From positions 222,616-286,615 of the IMG/VR virus record IMGVR_UViG_3300046616_000314: 64,000 bases of DNA. One strand, written 5' to 3'. The notes under the pieces are model-generated. The model did not search any database, had not been told where the DNA came from, and saw nothing but the letters and a program-made list of their open reading frames with translations. Below are positions 1-7,320 of this stretch, one piece after another. Source of the DNA: a virus. The translations under genes were made by a program, and so were the position numbers. How positions within the stretch are numbered: position 1 is the stretch's first letter; every line of letters starts with the position of its first letter.

Positions 1-94
1 AAACTACTGCGACACCCTGTTCGTGGTTCACGGCAACACTTCGATCAAGGCGCCGTTCGGTCTGACTGCCTACTACGAAGAAAAGGACGACTAA
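1..94 (+). CDS. C-terminal end of an unidentified protein (partial)
   Basis: Only the last 30 codons are in the window, ending ...AYYEEKDD and TAA at 92-94. Codons are strongly biased to C-ending forms (aac, tac, ttc, atc), as in the abundant-looking 489-residue protein at 17.8 kb, so this may be a well expressed structural protein. It is followed at once by a strong terminator. The fragment is too short to identify. Confidence 0.75.
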   Translation, partial: NYCDTLFVVHGNTSIKAPFGLTAYYEEKDD

Positions 95-114
95 GACCGT
101 CGTCTAGCTACGGA

Positions 115-143
115 AAAGGGCGGGAGCAATCCCGCCCTTTTTT
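115..143 (+). terminator. rho-independent terminator
   Basis: Stem GGGCGGGA / TCCCGCCC with loop GCAA followed by six T. It closes the transcript of the gene ending at 94. Confidence 0.9.
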
Positions 144-178
144 CTTGGAAAAGATACGAAAATTTTTCGAATAAATTA

Positions 179-207
179 TTGAATTTCGTCGCGCCATAGC
201 GTTATAT
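179..207 (+). promoter_or_regulatory. sigma70-like promoter giving a leaderless mRNA
   Basis: TTGAAT at 179-184, a 17-base spacer and TTATAT at 202-207. The start codon ATG lies at 214, six bases after the -10 box, so the predicted transcription start coincides with the ATG. No Shine-Dalgarno is present. Confidence 0.6.
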
Positions 208-213
208 AGACCT

Positions 214-489
214 ATGGACCCTGAATATTTCCCTTCAAATTTAGAAATTCAAATCCAAAATCATCAGTCAGTAATAGCTCGTTTGACCGCGTTGAAATCC
301 ATTGATCCCATGAAAATGATCGTCGTCACAGACCGCGTACAGCGCGTTCTAGGGGACGATGAGGCTTGGGGCTGGCTCACACGCCCGAACATCGCTCTAG
401 CCGGTCTGATGCCCTTGGAGGCGGTTCTAGAGGGGCAACGTGATGCGGTTTACGAGTTGATCGCGGCAATGGCGTATAATCTTAAATGA
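214..489 (+). CDS. ParS/MbcA/Xre-type antitoxin-like domain protein (DUF2384-like)
   Basis: The 91-residue protein has, from about residue 45, the pattern VLGDDEAWGWLTRPNIALAG, then MPLEAVLEG and a closing helix. This matches the toxin-binding C-terminal domain of Xre/MbcA/ParS antitoxins (partners of RES toxins): a helix, W-L, P-N-x-A-L-x-G, P-L-E. The family's N-terminal DNA-binding helix-turn-helix is not obvious. No RES-type toxin lies next to it; the next gene overlaps by four bases (ATGA) and belongs to a different family. An orphan antitoxin in a lytic phage could neutralise a host toxin, which is inference. The start is the ATG six bases after a promoter. Confidence 0.6.
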   Translation: MDPEYFPSNLEIQIQNHQSVIARLTALKSIDPMKMIVVTDRVQRVLGDDEAWGWLTRPNIALAGLMPLEAVLEGQRDAVYELIAAMAYNLK

Positions 490-782
490 TTAGGACAACC
501 GCCAATTTTACGGGTTTGGAAATAGACCTTACCCAGACAAGACGAAAAAAATTTCACCCAATCCCCGTTGATTGGACGAGACATCAGTTCTCGTGCAACT
601 CGACCGGTCTGCGACATCTGGACTCTTGGATGTCGAAGTACACCATTGGAAATTGGACAGTTCATAGAACCAACAAGATCGGTGGTATCACTGTTGTCCT
701 CGGATTTGAAAACGAAGATGACGCCGTAATGTTCCGCCTCAAGGATGCGGAAAAGTTTTTAAATAGTTTTGGAGAGTTTTAG
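486..782 (+). CDS. small protein of the dispersed C-terminal EDDAVMF-RLK family
   Basis: 98 residues, start overlapping the previous stop as ATGA. The C-terminus GFENEDDAVMFRLKD matches the ending of at least a dozen other small proteins in this window (for example those at 30.2 kb and 60.2-61.7 kb). Function unknown. A compact alpha/beta domain is likely, with the motif as the last strand and helix. It lies directly upstream of clpP and is probably cotranscribed with it. Confidence 0.7.
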   Translation: MIRTTANFTGLEIDLTQTRRKKFHPIPVDWTRHQFSCNSTGLRHLDSWMSKYTIGNWTVHRTNKIGGITVVLGFENEDDAVMFRLKDAEKFLNSFGEF

Positions 783-783
783 T

Positions 784-1374
784 ATGGCACTTGTTCCTAT
801 GGTTCTTGAACAAGATGGTCGCTCGGAACGTTCGTTCGACCTGTATTCCATGATGCTTCGTCAGCGCATTATCTTTTGTAATGGGCAAGTCGAAGACAAC
901 ATGGCGAACCTGATTGTCGCTCAGCTTCTTTATTTGGAAAGCCAGGACGACAAGGGTGATATCCATATGTATATCAACTCTCCCGGTGGTAGCGTGACGG
1001 CTGGTTTGGCGATTGCCTCGACCATGCAATTCATCAAGCCCGACGTGGCAACGACCTGTATGGGTCTGGCGGCGTCGATGGGTTCGTTCCTGCTGGCTGC
1101 TGGTGCCAAGGGCAAACGTTCTTCGCTGAAGGACACGAGCATCATGATCCACCAACCGTCTTCGGGTATGGGTCGTTCGTCGGTTACTGACATGGGCATC
1201 CACTTCAATGAAGTGCAGAAGACCAAGCAAAAGCTGACGCAGTATTACTCCGACTGGACTGGTCGTCCGTATGATGAACTGTTCCAGAAAATGGAGCGGG
1301 ATTGCTACATGACACCGGAAGAAGCCCTGGAACTGGGCTTGATTGATAAAATCATCACCAAGCGTGGCGAATAA
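784..1374 (+). CDS. clpP: ATP-dependent Clp protease proteolytic subunit ClpP
   Basis: 196 residues, the usual ClpP length. The serine-protease triad is intact: Ser98 in GLAASMGS, His123 in IMIHQPS, Asp173 in ERDCYMT. The oligomerisation and substrate-strand region YINSPGGSVTAGLAI is typical. The start is ATG 784 with GGAG at 771-774; an upstream ATG at 769 lies inside the preceding gene and gives a non-family N-terminus. No Clp ATPase is in the window, so the subunit would have to pair with a host or distant phage unfoldase. Roles in capsid maturation or in redirecting host proteolysis are possible but not shown. Confidence 0.96.
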   Translation: MALVPMVLEQDGRSERSFDLYSMMLRQRIIFCNGQVEDNMANLIVAQLLYLESQDDKGDIHMYINSPGGSVTAGLAIASTMQFIKPDVATTCMGLAASMGSFLLAAGAKGKRSSLKDTSIMIHQPSSGMGRSSVTDMGIHFNEVQKTKQKLTQYYSDWTGRPYDELFQKMERDCYMTPEEALELGLIDKIITKRGE

Positions 1375-1387
1375 ATACTAGGGAGAG

Positions 1388-1412
1388 GGGCGGCTATAAA
1401 AGCCGCCCTTTT
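1388..1412 (+). terminator. rho-independent terminator after clpP
   Basis: GGGCGGCT / AGCCGCCC stem with a five-base loop and a TTTTCTTTT tail, 13 bases after the clpP stop. Confidence 0.88.
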
Positions 1413-1450
1413 CTTTTATTGACTTATTTTAGAATTGGATTATTTTACAC

Positions 1451-1687
1451 ATGAAGATTGCATTTTTCTCGAAAAAGAAGCAGGCGAAATTCCAAGACCT
1501 GTTGACCAAGATCGGCTCTACCGTTGTGGCTTTGGAAGAAGCGATTGCGGCACTGCCGGATGGCGAAGAAAAAACGAAACTGCTCCGCTTGGTGATTGTT
1601 CACCACGGTTGGCTGACAAAGGGCGACGTTCTGGCGGCGGGTAACTTGGGTACGGCTCGTACCGGAGGCTCCGATAAGCCTGAGTAA
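1451..1687 (+). CDS. small protein of unknown function
   Basis: 78 residues: a basic N-terminus (KIAFFSKKKQAKFQDLL), a central amphipathic helix and a Gly/Thr-rich tail. TTGACT at 1419-1424 with a weak AT-rich -10 ends only a few bases before the ATG, and no Shine-Dalgarno is seen, so translation may be leaderless. A different-frame ORF from 1435 has no codon bias and is rejected. No family recognised. Confidence 0.6.
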   Translation: MKIAFFSKKKQAKFQDLLTKIGSTVVALEEAIAALPDGEEKTKLLRLVIVHHGWLTKGDVLAAGNLGTARTGGSDKPE

Positions 1688-1701
1688 CACGATGGGGTGA
1701 T

Positions 1702-2163
1702 ATGGGCTTTTGGGCAACCTTTTATGGATATCTAGCAGTTGCGGCGGTAGCCGTCGCGACTCTTGCTAGACTCCACAAAGGTCGCATCTTTAACGAAGCC
1801 GTCATCGCTGCCCACTTGCTTTGGTTCGCATGGTTGTTCACGAACGCGGTTCTTGACCTTAAGAACGTTCGTGGTTCCATAGCGAATTTCCCATATGTTG
1901 ATGCTTTCACTGCCGGAATCTTCGGGGTCTTGATGACCAAGAGGTTCCGATGGTGGAAGCTTTTTCTTTGGGTCCTGCTGATCTTCCAAGTCTATTGGTG
2001 GTTCAGATTTGCATACGATTATCGGATCACTCCGCGAACGTATGTCATCGTTCAGAACATTTCGTTCGGAATTGAAGTTTGTATCGTAAAATTAGGAATT
2101 TTTGCTTCATACGCGCGTAAATATCTTGTTTTGCGCCAAAAAATGCGCTTAGTTTCCGCATAA
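1702..2163 (+). CDS. polytopic membrane protein, unknown
   Basis: 153 residues with about four hydrophobic segments (near residues 5-22, 32-50, 70-105 and 115-135), many Trp and Phe, and a short basic C-terminus. Shine-Dalgarno GGGGTGA precedes the ATG. Probably an inner-membrane protein; no catalytic motif and no family recognised. Confidence 0.7.
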   Translation: MGFWATFYGYLAVAAVAVATLARLHKGRIFNEAVIAAHLLWFAWLFTNAVLDLKNVRGSIANFPYVDAFTAGIFGVLMTKRFRWWKLFLWVLLIFQVYWWFRFAYDYRITPRTYVIVQNISFGIEVCIVKLGIFASYARKYLVLRQKMRLVSA

Positions 2164-2199
2164 GGGAACAAAACTGCGCGGTTATCGTTAACCATCTAA

Positions 2200-2207
2200 T
2201 CTAAATA
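2200..2207 (+). promoter_or_regulatory. T4-late-like promoter octamer (TCTAAATA)
   Basis: TCTAAATA ends four bases before the ATG at 2212. T4 late promoters consist of TATAAATA around -10, so the transcript would start at or next to the start codon. One of a set of similarly placed octamers in the window. Confidence 0.5.
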
Positions 2208-2211
2208 CTAG

Positions 2212-2502
2212 ATGGTGACGCTAGTGCGATTCTCAGCCGGAAGTTTAACCGCAGACCGGAATATGATTAGCCTTGATTTGAAAAAGTCAGGCTTCAACGA
2301 TCTTCGCTCTGATGTCCTAAGTCGCCTTGTCGAGTTTTGGTGCATGGAAAATTGCGAAGGCGCGTGGCGAATTGAAGAGACAACTCATCGACTAACCGTA
2401 TGGTTCAATATGTCACAAGACGTGGTGACGTTTATGATCAGTCGAGAGTACCTGTACTTCAAATCAAATTACTGCGAAAAGCAGTTTATGCTTGCTGATT
2501 AA
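2212..2502 (+). CDS. small protein, probable divergent member of the dispersed family
   Basis: 96 residues. The tail WFNMSQDVVTFMISREYLYF resembles the family ending (aromatic, acidic, D-V-x-x-F). The N-terminus MVTLVRFSAGSLTADRN resembles the family member at 29887 (MTAGRFNVGSSDD). No ribosome binding site; the late-like octamer sits four bases upstream. Its end overlaps the convergent gene at 2486-2794. Confidence 0.6.
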   Translation: MVTLVRFSAGSLTADRNMISLDLKKSGFNDLRSDVLSRLVEFWCMENCEGAWRIEETTHRLTVWFNMSQDVVTFMISREYLYFKSNYCEKQFMLAD

Positions 2503-2794
2503 ACAGCCACGTCATCGTTTGCCAGTCAAGAATACCGGTTAGAAATTGGTCGTGCGCCAAACGGAGCGCAACGGCATCGTCTTCCGTTTCAACGAAGACC
2601 GACGTATTGACCATGACGTGATTGGGCGCCAGGGCGACAGCCTTGGCTTTGAGCCGCCGAGACCATTCGCTCGCTTCGATGCCCGTCAGATTCTCGCGAA
2701 TCTTTCGCTGGCTGTATTGCATTTCATAGCGGTGCGGCTTGCCCCGAAAGGGTTCAGAATCCATTTTCCGCAAATCTTCCAACACCGTAGACAT
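2486..2794 (-). CDS. small protein of the dispersed family (minus strand)
   Basis: 102 residues; family-type motif VETEDDAVALRLAHDQFL about 25 residues from the end. The ATG at 2794 (MSTVLEDL) is chosen because GGAG stands six bases upstream and a canonical promoter lies just ahead. A TTG at 2839 would put the promoter -10 box inside the gene. Function unknown. Confidence 0.7.
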   Translation of the reverse strand: MSTVLEDLRKMDSEPFRGKPHRYEMQYSQRKIRENLTGIEASEWSRRLKAKAVALAPNHVMVNTSVFVETEDDAVALRLAHDQFLTGILDWQTMTWLFNQQA

Positions 2795-2818
2795 GCAATA
2801 CTCCATAAAAGATTTCGA

Positions 2819-2846
2819 ATTATAAAATTTTAGCTCCAAAAGTCAA
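2819..2846 (-). promoter_or_regulatory. canonical sigma70 promoter
   Basis: On the minus strand TTGACT (2846-2841), a 16-base spacer and a perfect TATAAT (2824-2819), ahead of the gene starting at 2794. It lies back to back with the late-like promoter at 2851. Confidence 0.8.
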
Positions 2847-2850
2847 GCCA

Positions 2851-2858
2851 TATAAATA
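2851..2858 (+). promoter_or_regulatory. perfect T4 late promoter consensus TATAAATA
   Basis: TATAAATA then four bases and the ATG at 2863. It is the exact T4 late consensus. With the usual spacing the mRNA would start at the ATG, with no leader. Confidence 0.65.
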
Positions 2859-2862
2859 TAGT

Positions 2863-4056
2863 ATGCGCTGGCTAGAAATTATAAATGAAGCACCAATTGC
2901 CGATTTCGGTACAGAAGGTAATTTGGATCGTTATGGCTCGTTCAGAGATTCCGATCTCAAAGCCATTCGGAATCCCAAATGGGTAGAAAAAGTTCATAGT
3001 GCATTTTCCAAGACGCCCTATGATTTCAACATCTATGTGCATAACCGTGCTTATGGGATGGTTGAAATTGATGGCAAAGCATATGATTTGCGAAACCTAG
3101 AACATTACGCGGCGGGTAAGGTTGGCAATCAGCCCTGGTCCGTAGTTGCTGATTTCTTCCAAAAGCCAGCGAATGCCGCCAGCGCGATCACGTGTTTGCT
3201 GTTAGAAAATGAGGGTGATGAACAGTTTGCTTTCACACCCTGGATTTTGGCGCACCGATGCGCGCACGCGGCGGTGATCAATAATATTCAGCCCGCAACC
3301 GATTCCATGAATCCAGCGCGCGACCTTCAGGAAGATTTCTTTGCTGATTATAGATCGTTCATCGAACTGATGGATATGAAATTTTCATTTAATGATTATC
3401 CAGACTATGAACCCCGCCAAAATTTTACCTCGCAAGTATCTGCCATCGCCAAGATAGTCGGTAAAACTCGTGCGATGCGAACTGGAAATCTAGCCAATCC
3501 GGGTGAGTTTGTTATTGAAATGCTAACACAGTATTTGATCCAAGGAAAAATTACATTTAACAGACCCATTATGGACAATATTGGTTTTAGAAATCGCCCA
3601 TTGATCGATGCAAAAGATCACAAATTTTATGATCTTATCTTGGACAAATATGGATGGGGTATCAATCACGACACCGATAACACTATTTTGCAGATTGCTC
3701 GTATTCTAGTTCCAAAACCAAAATCCCGAATTATTCCACAATTCTTGGTGGTTGATAAAGACGGTGAAATTTTTGCATCTATGTCGGATGAAAAACGCGC
3801 CGCCGAATATCGCGCCAAGGGCTATACCGTTCAGGAAAAATACCCTTCGCGTCAAGCCATGACGGCTCATGCCAAATACCAAGCCGAAATAAAGCGCGTA
3901 ATTGAAATGATGCATTATTGGGTAGAGGAAGGTTTGTTTGCAAAAGCCACGGCTACCGAAGACGCTGCGAAGTTTCTTGATCTAGCGGAAACAAATTTCA
4001 ACCGCATGGCAAAGAAGATTTTCGATAACTGTGTTGGTAAACTTTTGATCCTGTAA
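2863..4056 (+). CDS. putative metallopeptidase-like virion protein with HRxAH motif
   Basis: 397 residues. Its N-terminus MRWLEIINEAPIADF resembles T4 capsid-targeting peptides cut by the prohead protease after I/L-x-E. PWILAHRCAHA (HRCAH at 131-135) and EFVIEMLTQYLIQGKITF near 215 are shared, in the same order, with the 967-residue protein at 57275-60178 (PWIIAHRMAHT and EWIHESFAQYIITGKITL). The H-x-x-x-H plus downstream Glu arrangement suggests a zinc site, although the usual HExxH glutamate is Arg, so catalysis is doubtful. A perfect late promoter precedes it. Packaging and injection is inference; the paralogy is directly visible. Confidence 0.65.
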   Translation: MRWLEIINEAPIADFGTEGNLDRYGSFRDSDLKAIRNPKWVEKVHSAFSKTPYDFNIYVHNRAYGMVEIDGKAYDLRNLEHYAAGKVGNQPWSVVADFFQKPANAASAITCLLLENEGDEQFAFTPWILAHRCAHAAVINNIQPATDSMNPARDLQEDFFADYRSFIELMDMKFSFNDYPDYEPRQNFTSQVSAIAKIVGKTRAMRTGNLANPGEFVIEMLTQYLIQGKITFNRPIMDNIGFRNRPLIDAKDHKFYDLILDKYGWGINHDTDNTILQIARILVPKPKSRIIPQFLVVDKDGEIFASMSDEKRAAEYRAKGYTVQEKYPSRQAMTAHAKYQAEIKRVIEMMHYWVEEGLFAKATATEDAAKFLDLAETNFNRMAKKIFDNCVGKLLIL

Positions 4057-4063
4057 AAATAAC

Positions 4064-4091
4064 TTGCCGAAGTGCAAAACGGTGCTATACT
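4064..4091 (+). promoter_or_regulatory. sigma70-like promoter of the RNA ligase gene
   Basis: TTGCCG at 4064-4069, 16-base spacer, TATACT at 4086-4091, followed by a leader with GGAGG at 4109-4113. Confidence 0.65.
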
Positions 4092-4120
4092 GTCCTTCAT
4101 AGATTTTTGGAGGCATATCC

Positions 4121-5368
4121 GTGTTTTACGAATTCCCGCACGATCTGACCATTGACGAAGTTCGCGAAGTCATCGCTCGCCACAATGAGCGCACGGGTAC
4201 CCGTGCCTTCATCGAAGCGGATCGCGGTGATTATTCGATCTTCAACTATCTGGTCGCGTTCGCGGATTCGTTCCCGACTCCGAACACGGGCGATGCGGCT
4301 CTCGACCGCGAATACGCGATCCTGCGCGAGTGCCGTGGTCTCACCATGTGCCGCAAGACCGGTCGCGTGCTGAATCGCAAGTATGCCAAGTTCTTCAACG
4401 TCAATGAAAAGCCGGAAACCCAAGTTGGTCTGATCGACTTTTCGCTTCCGCATGTTCTGATCGAAAAGCTCGATGGTTCGATGATCACTCCCCTGTACAC
4501 GGGTGAGCCGGATGACATCACCCCGGAGTCGCTGATCTGGTGTACCAAGATGGGTGCCACCGATGTCGCCATTCCGGTCATCGAATTCGTGGCGCAACAT
4601 CCGCATTACGCCAATTGGGCGGCAATGACCCTCGCGGCGGGTTACACCCCGATCTTTGAATGGTGCTCGCGCCAACAAAAGATCGTCGTGGATTACCCGG
4701 AAGATCGTCTGGTGCTGACGGCTATCCGTCATAACCGTACGGGCGAAATCCTCCCGTACAAGGCGTTGGAAGCGGCGGCTCGTTCGGGCATCGACATCGC
4801 ACGTGTTCTGCCGGGCTCGGCGGAAAACATCGAAAAATTCATGGCTGAAGTTCAGGACATGGAAGGCGAAGAAGGCTACATCATTCGCTTTGACACTGGG
4901 CACATGCTCAAGGTCAAGGGTGCGTGGTACTGCCAACTGCACCGTTCCAAGGAAATGCTTCAGTTCGAAAAGGACGTGCTTGCGCTGATCCTTGAAGATC
5001 GTTTGGACGACGCCAAGGCGTTCATGGACGACGCTGATCGGGATCGTGTGGACCGCTACGACACCGCCCTAGCGGTCGAAATCACCAAGACGGCTCAACG
5101 CCTCGCGGACATCGTTTCCGGGGCTCGTGAGGCTCTTGGGGGCGACAAGAAGGCGTTCGCGGTGGACTTCCTGCGCTCGCGCGACTGGGCGCCGCATGAG
5201 ACTCCGTTGCTGTTCACCCTCTGGGATGGTCACGACGCGGAACAAGCCGTTCGGACTCTGCTTGCGAAAAACGTGAGCACTCAGCCGAAGGTCGAAACCG
5301 TTCGTCACCTGATCGGCGGTCTGAATTGGAAGGACTATCGCGACTCGACCGTGAAGCTGGACGACTAG
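4121..5368 (+). CDS. rnlA: T4 Rnl1-type RNA ligase
   Basis: 415 residues (T4 Rnl1 has 374). The nucleotidyl-transferase motif I is EKLDGSM with the AMP-accepting Lys at 116. Just ahead is RECRGLTMCRKTG and AKFFNVNE, the Rnl1 signature, and later EEGYIIRFDTG and LKVKG (motifs IV and V). It joins 5'-phosphate and 3'-OH RNA ends; in T4 it repairs tRNA cut by host anticodon nucleases together with polynucleotide kinase. A PNK-like kinase (16818) and a CCA-adding enzyme (14686) are also present, supporting a tRNA-repair role. Start is GTG with a strong GGAGG seven bases upstream. Confidence 0.93.
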   Translation: MFYEFPHDLTIDEVREVIARHNERTGTRAFIEADRGDYSIFNYLVAFADSFPTPNTGDAALDREYAILRECRGLTMCRKTGRVLNRKYAKFFNVNEKPETQVGLIDFSLPHVLIEKLDGSMITPLYTGEPDDITPESLIWCTKMGATDVAIPVIEFVAQHPHYANWAAMTLAAGYTPIFEWCSRQQKIVVDYPEDRLVLTAIRHNRTGEILPYKALEAAARSGIDIARVLPGSAENIEKFMAEVQDMEGEEGYIIRFDTGHMLKVKGAWYCQLHRSKEMLQFEKDVLALILEDRLDDAKAFMDDADRDRVDRYDTALAVEITKTAQRLADIVSGAREALGGDKKAFAVDFLRSRDWAPHETPLLFTLWDGHDAEQAVRTLLAKNVSTQPKVETVRHLIGGLNWKDYRDSTVKLDD

Positions 5369-5370
5369 TC

Positions 5371-5742
5371 GTGAGCTTTCGGAACGAACTTCGATTGACG
5401 AAATCTTACCTTCAGCCACCCAAGCTGGTCGGAAACGAATTCCGTGTGGAATTGCGTGAAGACATTACTAAGTGGCTGAAGAGTAAGGGCATTCCGATCT
5501 GGTTCGAAGCCAATTTTCAGGAAATTACCGGCGGTAAGTACATAGCGGAGCATGATCACTACGCTCGCATCGACAACACGTACCTGATGTACACGTTCCA
5601 AGACCGTTTTGATAAGGTGGTCTGGAATGGTAATGGTCCTTTCGAGGATCATCGACCTAAGCCGCGCATCTATCAAGGTCGTGCCATTCTATACTTGTAC
5701 ACCGACGATTATGTTATGTGGAAGTTCAAGGACTTCAAGTAA
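5371..5742 (+). CDS. small protein of the dispersed family
   Basis: 123 residues from GTG 5371, two bases after the ligase stop; an open frame further upstream lies inside the ligase. The ending LYLYTDDYVMWKFKDFK matches the shared C-terminal pattern (aromatic, acidic pair, hydrophobics, F-K). The helix KWLKSKGIPIWFEANF resembles EWCKKHMRDTPVL in the member at 60247. Function unknown; start codon is the uncertain part. Confidence 0.65.
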   Translation: MSFRNELRLTKSYLQPPKLVGNEFRVELREDITKWLKSKGIPIWFEANFQEITGGKYIAEHDHYARIDNTYLMYTFQDRFDKVVWNGNGPFEDHRPKPRIYQGRAILYLYTDDYVMWKFKDFK

Positions 5743-5745
5743 CGC

Positions 5746-5773
5746 TTGACAGATCGAACATCTGTGATAGATT
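5746..5773 (+). promoter_or_regulatory. promoter with AACGCTTGACA -35 region and a small inverted repeat
   Basis: TTGACA 5746-5751, 16-base spacer, TAGATT 5768-5773. The spacer start carries the inverted repeat CAGAT-cgaac-ATCTG (5750-5764). The same AACGCTTGACA context, also with an inverted repeat, recurs at 31.4 and 61.7 kb. Confidence 0.65.
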
Positions 5774-5803
5774 ACCTTAATTGATTATTTCATGAGGTTT
5801 TTG

Positions 5804-6160
5804 ATGTTCGATCCTAAAGCCATCGTTGCTGCGAATAATGGTCGCGCCCGCCTGCTGGCGCGCTGCATTCTCTCCGATCTGGTCGAACCGGAAAAGAACG
5901 TCGAACCTCTGATTCAGGTTCTCGTCGCTCAAGAAATGGTTGCCGAGATCAAGCGCATCAAGCGCAAGGACGGTGCCACCCGCGCCCAATCTCGCGGCGT
6001 CCGCGCCCTGGCTTGGGCTCTGCGCGAGAGTGTTGAAGCCGAAATCGCCTTCATGATCGTGGTCAACGCGATTGCCGCTGCCCCTGGTCTGAAGAAGACC
6101 GAAGAGTACGGCGCCTTTAAGGTCCAATTCGCATCGATCTTGGATGCCCTGGATGATTAA
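5804..6160 (+). CDS. small alpha-helical protein of unknown function
   Basis: 118 residues, mostly predicted helix, with a basic centre (EIKRIKRKDGATRAQSRGVR). ATG 5804 is preferred over 5792 because TGAGG stands about seven bases ahead of it. It has its own promoter. Codons are C-ending, suggesting good expression. No family recognised. Confidence 0.72.
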   Translation: MFDPKAIVAANNGRARLLARCILSDLVEPEKNVEPLIQVLVAQEMVAEIKRIKRKDGATRAQSRGVRALAWALRESVEAEIAFMIVVNAIAAAPGLKKTEEYGAFKVQFASILDALDD

Positions 6161-6512
6161 ACGGAAGCCTTGGGAAAAGCCACCGGAAGCTTCGCGGATG
6201 GATTATATTGCGCGCGAGCGGGACGATCAGCGTATCTTGCGTCATACCCGCGCACGAGTAAACGAATCTCTGGGTTTCTTAGAGGATCGGGAATATCCAG
6301 ATACCAAGATTACTGAAACTTCGGTGGTGGTGTCGTGGGGTGAAAATCCCAAGGCATATACCGATATCTTGGACATTGCTCGTGAGATCGCCAAGAAGCA
6401 AAAGCTGACCATCGTGAATTACGAAGGTAGCCAAGATGGCTTGATTGTCCGATTCCGTAACTCGGATCAAGCCACAACTTTCCGGCTGTTCTTCAAGGGC
6501 GAGTTTGCATAA
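6153..6512 (+). CDS. small basic protein, probable member of the dispersed family
   Basis: 119 residues from ATG 6153, overlapping the previous gene by eight bases; an ATG at 6144 is the alternative. The end VRFRNSDQATTFRLFFKG fits the family ending. The N-terminus is rich in Lys and Arg. It overlaps the next gene by one base (TAATG). Function unknown. Confidence 0.65.
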   Translation: MIKRKPWEKPPEASRMDYIARERDDQRILRHTRARVNESLGFLEDREYPDTKITETSVVVSWGENPKAYTDILDIAREIAKKQKLTIVNYEGSQDGLIVRFRNSDQATTFRLFFKGEFA

Positions 6513-6922
6513 TGCCTATTGAGTTTGCAATCGGTCCACGCCATCGAGAAGCCTGCAAAGACCTTCTGCGTCAATGCAACATGGGTACATTTCTGGCTCC
6601 CCTGACCGTGGGTATGTTCTCGCACGCCAAGTTTTGCACGGCGACCGGCGGCATTGATTTCTATGACGGTTTCGCTTGGATTTCTGCGGTTGCTGTAAAC
6701 GACCTAGATCGCCGCCAGGGTCACGGGTCAACCATCATCAACGCACTTTTGGACATCGCCCGCTTGGAAGGCGTCAAGGAAGTGTGGCTTGAGACCATGT
6801 TCTGGAATAAGAAATTTTATGAACCACTTGGTTTCGAACTGATCAGAATCGGTGACGTACCACCTAACATCAAGCAACGTCGTCGCGTTTCAAGATGCTG
6901 TTTTTTCGTCTTTAAACTGTGA
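6512..6922 (+). CDS. GNAT-family N-acetyltransferase
   Basis: 136 residues. Acetyl-CoA binding motif A is visible as VNDLDRRQGHGSTIINALL (R-x-x-G-x-G, about residues 62-80), followed by motif B-like KKFYEPLGFELI. It would transfer an acetyl group to an amine; the substrate cannot be read from the sequence. Start overlaps the preceding stop. Confidence 0.85.
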   Translation: MPIEFAIGPRHREACKDLLRQCNMGTFLAPLTVGMFSHAKFCTATGGIDFYDGFAWISAVAVNDLDRRQGHGSTIINALLDIARLEGVKEVWLETMFWNKKFYEPLGFELIRIGDVPPNIKQRRRVSRCCFFVFKL

Positions 6923-6937
6923 ATTAAAGCGGTAGTT

Positions 6938-6945
6938 AATAAATA
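6938..6945 (+). promoter_or_regulatory. T4-late-like octamer (AATAAATA)
   Basis: AATAAATA five bases before the ATG at 6951; no Shine-Dalgarno is present. Confidence 0.45.
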
Positions 6946-6950
6946 GATGT

Positions 6951-7265
6951 ATGAAGTACATCTATGTTATTTGCGAAGCTGCGTCCGCCCCGGTGAAGAT
7001 TGGTTTTAGTGCTGATCCCGAGAAACGTGTCAAGCAATTACAGACAGGACATGCTAACGTGTTGACACTCTTCCACAAGGAAGAAGTGGAAGACGAGCAA
7101 GTTCGCGTACTAGAGCGCATGGTTCACAAAGCTATCCGGCATCTACGCCACACGGGCGAATGGTTCAACCTAACCCCGGAAGACGCTGTTCTGGAAATCA
7201 AGCTGGCGATCATGAAATATGGCGATGCCGCTTACGATAAAACGAGCGCGCTACTAAAAATTTAG
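6951..7265 (+). CDS. T5orf172/MUG113 (GIY-YIG-like) domain protein
   Basis: 104 residues spanning the domain: YIYVICEAASAPVKIGFSAD at the N-terminus (the GIY-YIG-like strand pair), KRVKQLQTGHANVL, a Glu in LERMVHKAI and the closing TGEWFNL. Proteins of this type are small phage nuclease-like proteins related to GIY-YIG endonucleases. No DNA-binding extension is present. Possibly a freestanding nuclease; target unknown. Confidence 0.85.
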   Translation: MKYIYVICEAASAPVKIGFSADPEKRVKQLQTGHANVLTLFHKEEVEDEQVRVLERMVHKAIRHLRHTGEWFNLTPEDAVLEIKLAIMKYGDAAYDKTSALLKI

Positions 7266-7320
7266 CATTGCAATTTTCGTCACCCATTGCTAATGTCCAA
7301 CATCGTTAATGGGCATTTAG

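Noticed and set aside
1371-1378. AATAAATA overlapping the clpP stop as a late promoter
   Set aside because: A terminator follows within 10-40 bases and the next gene starts later, so the octamer is probably chance.
2795-2839. TTG start at 2839 for the minus-strand gene
   Set aside because: It would place the perfect TATAAT promoter box inside the gene and lacks a ribosome site; ATG 2794 has GGAG.
4097-4942. 281-codon minus-strand ORF
   Set aside because: Antisense to the RNA ligase gene, which has clear motifs; composition is that of a shadow frame (many Arg and His).
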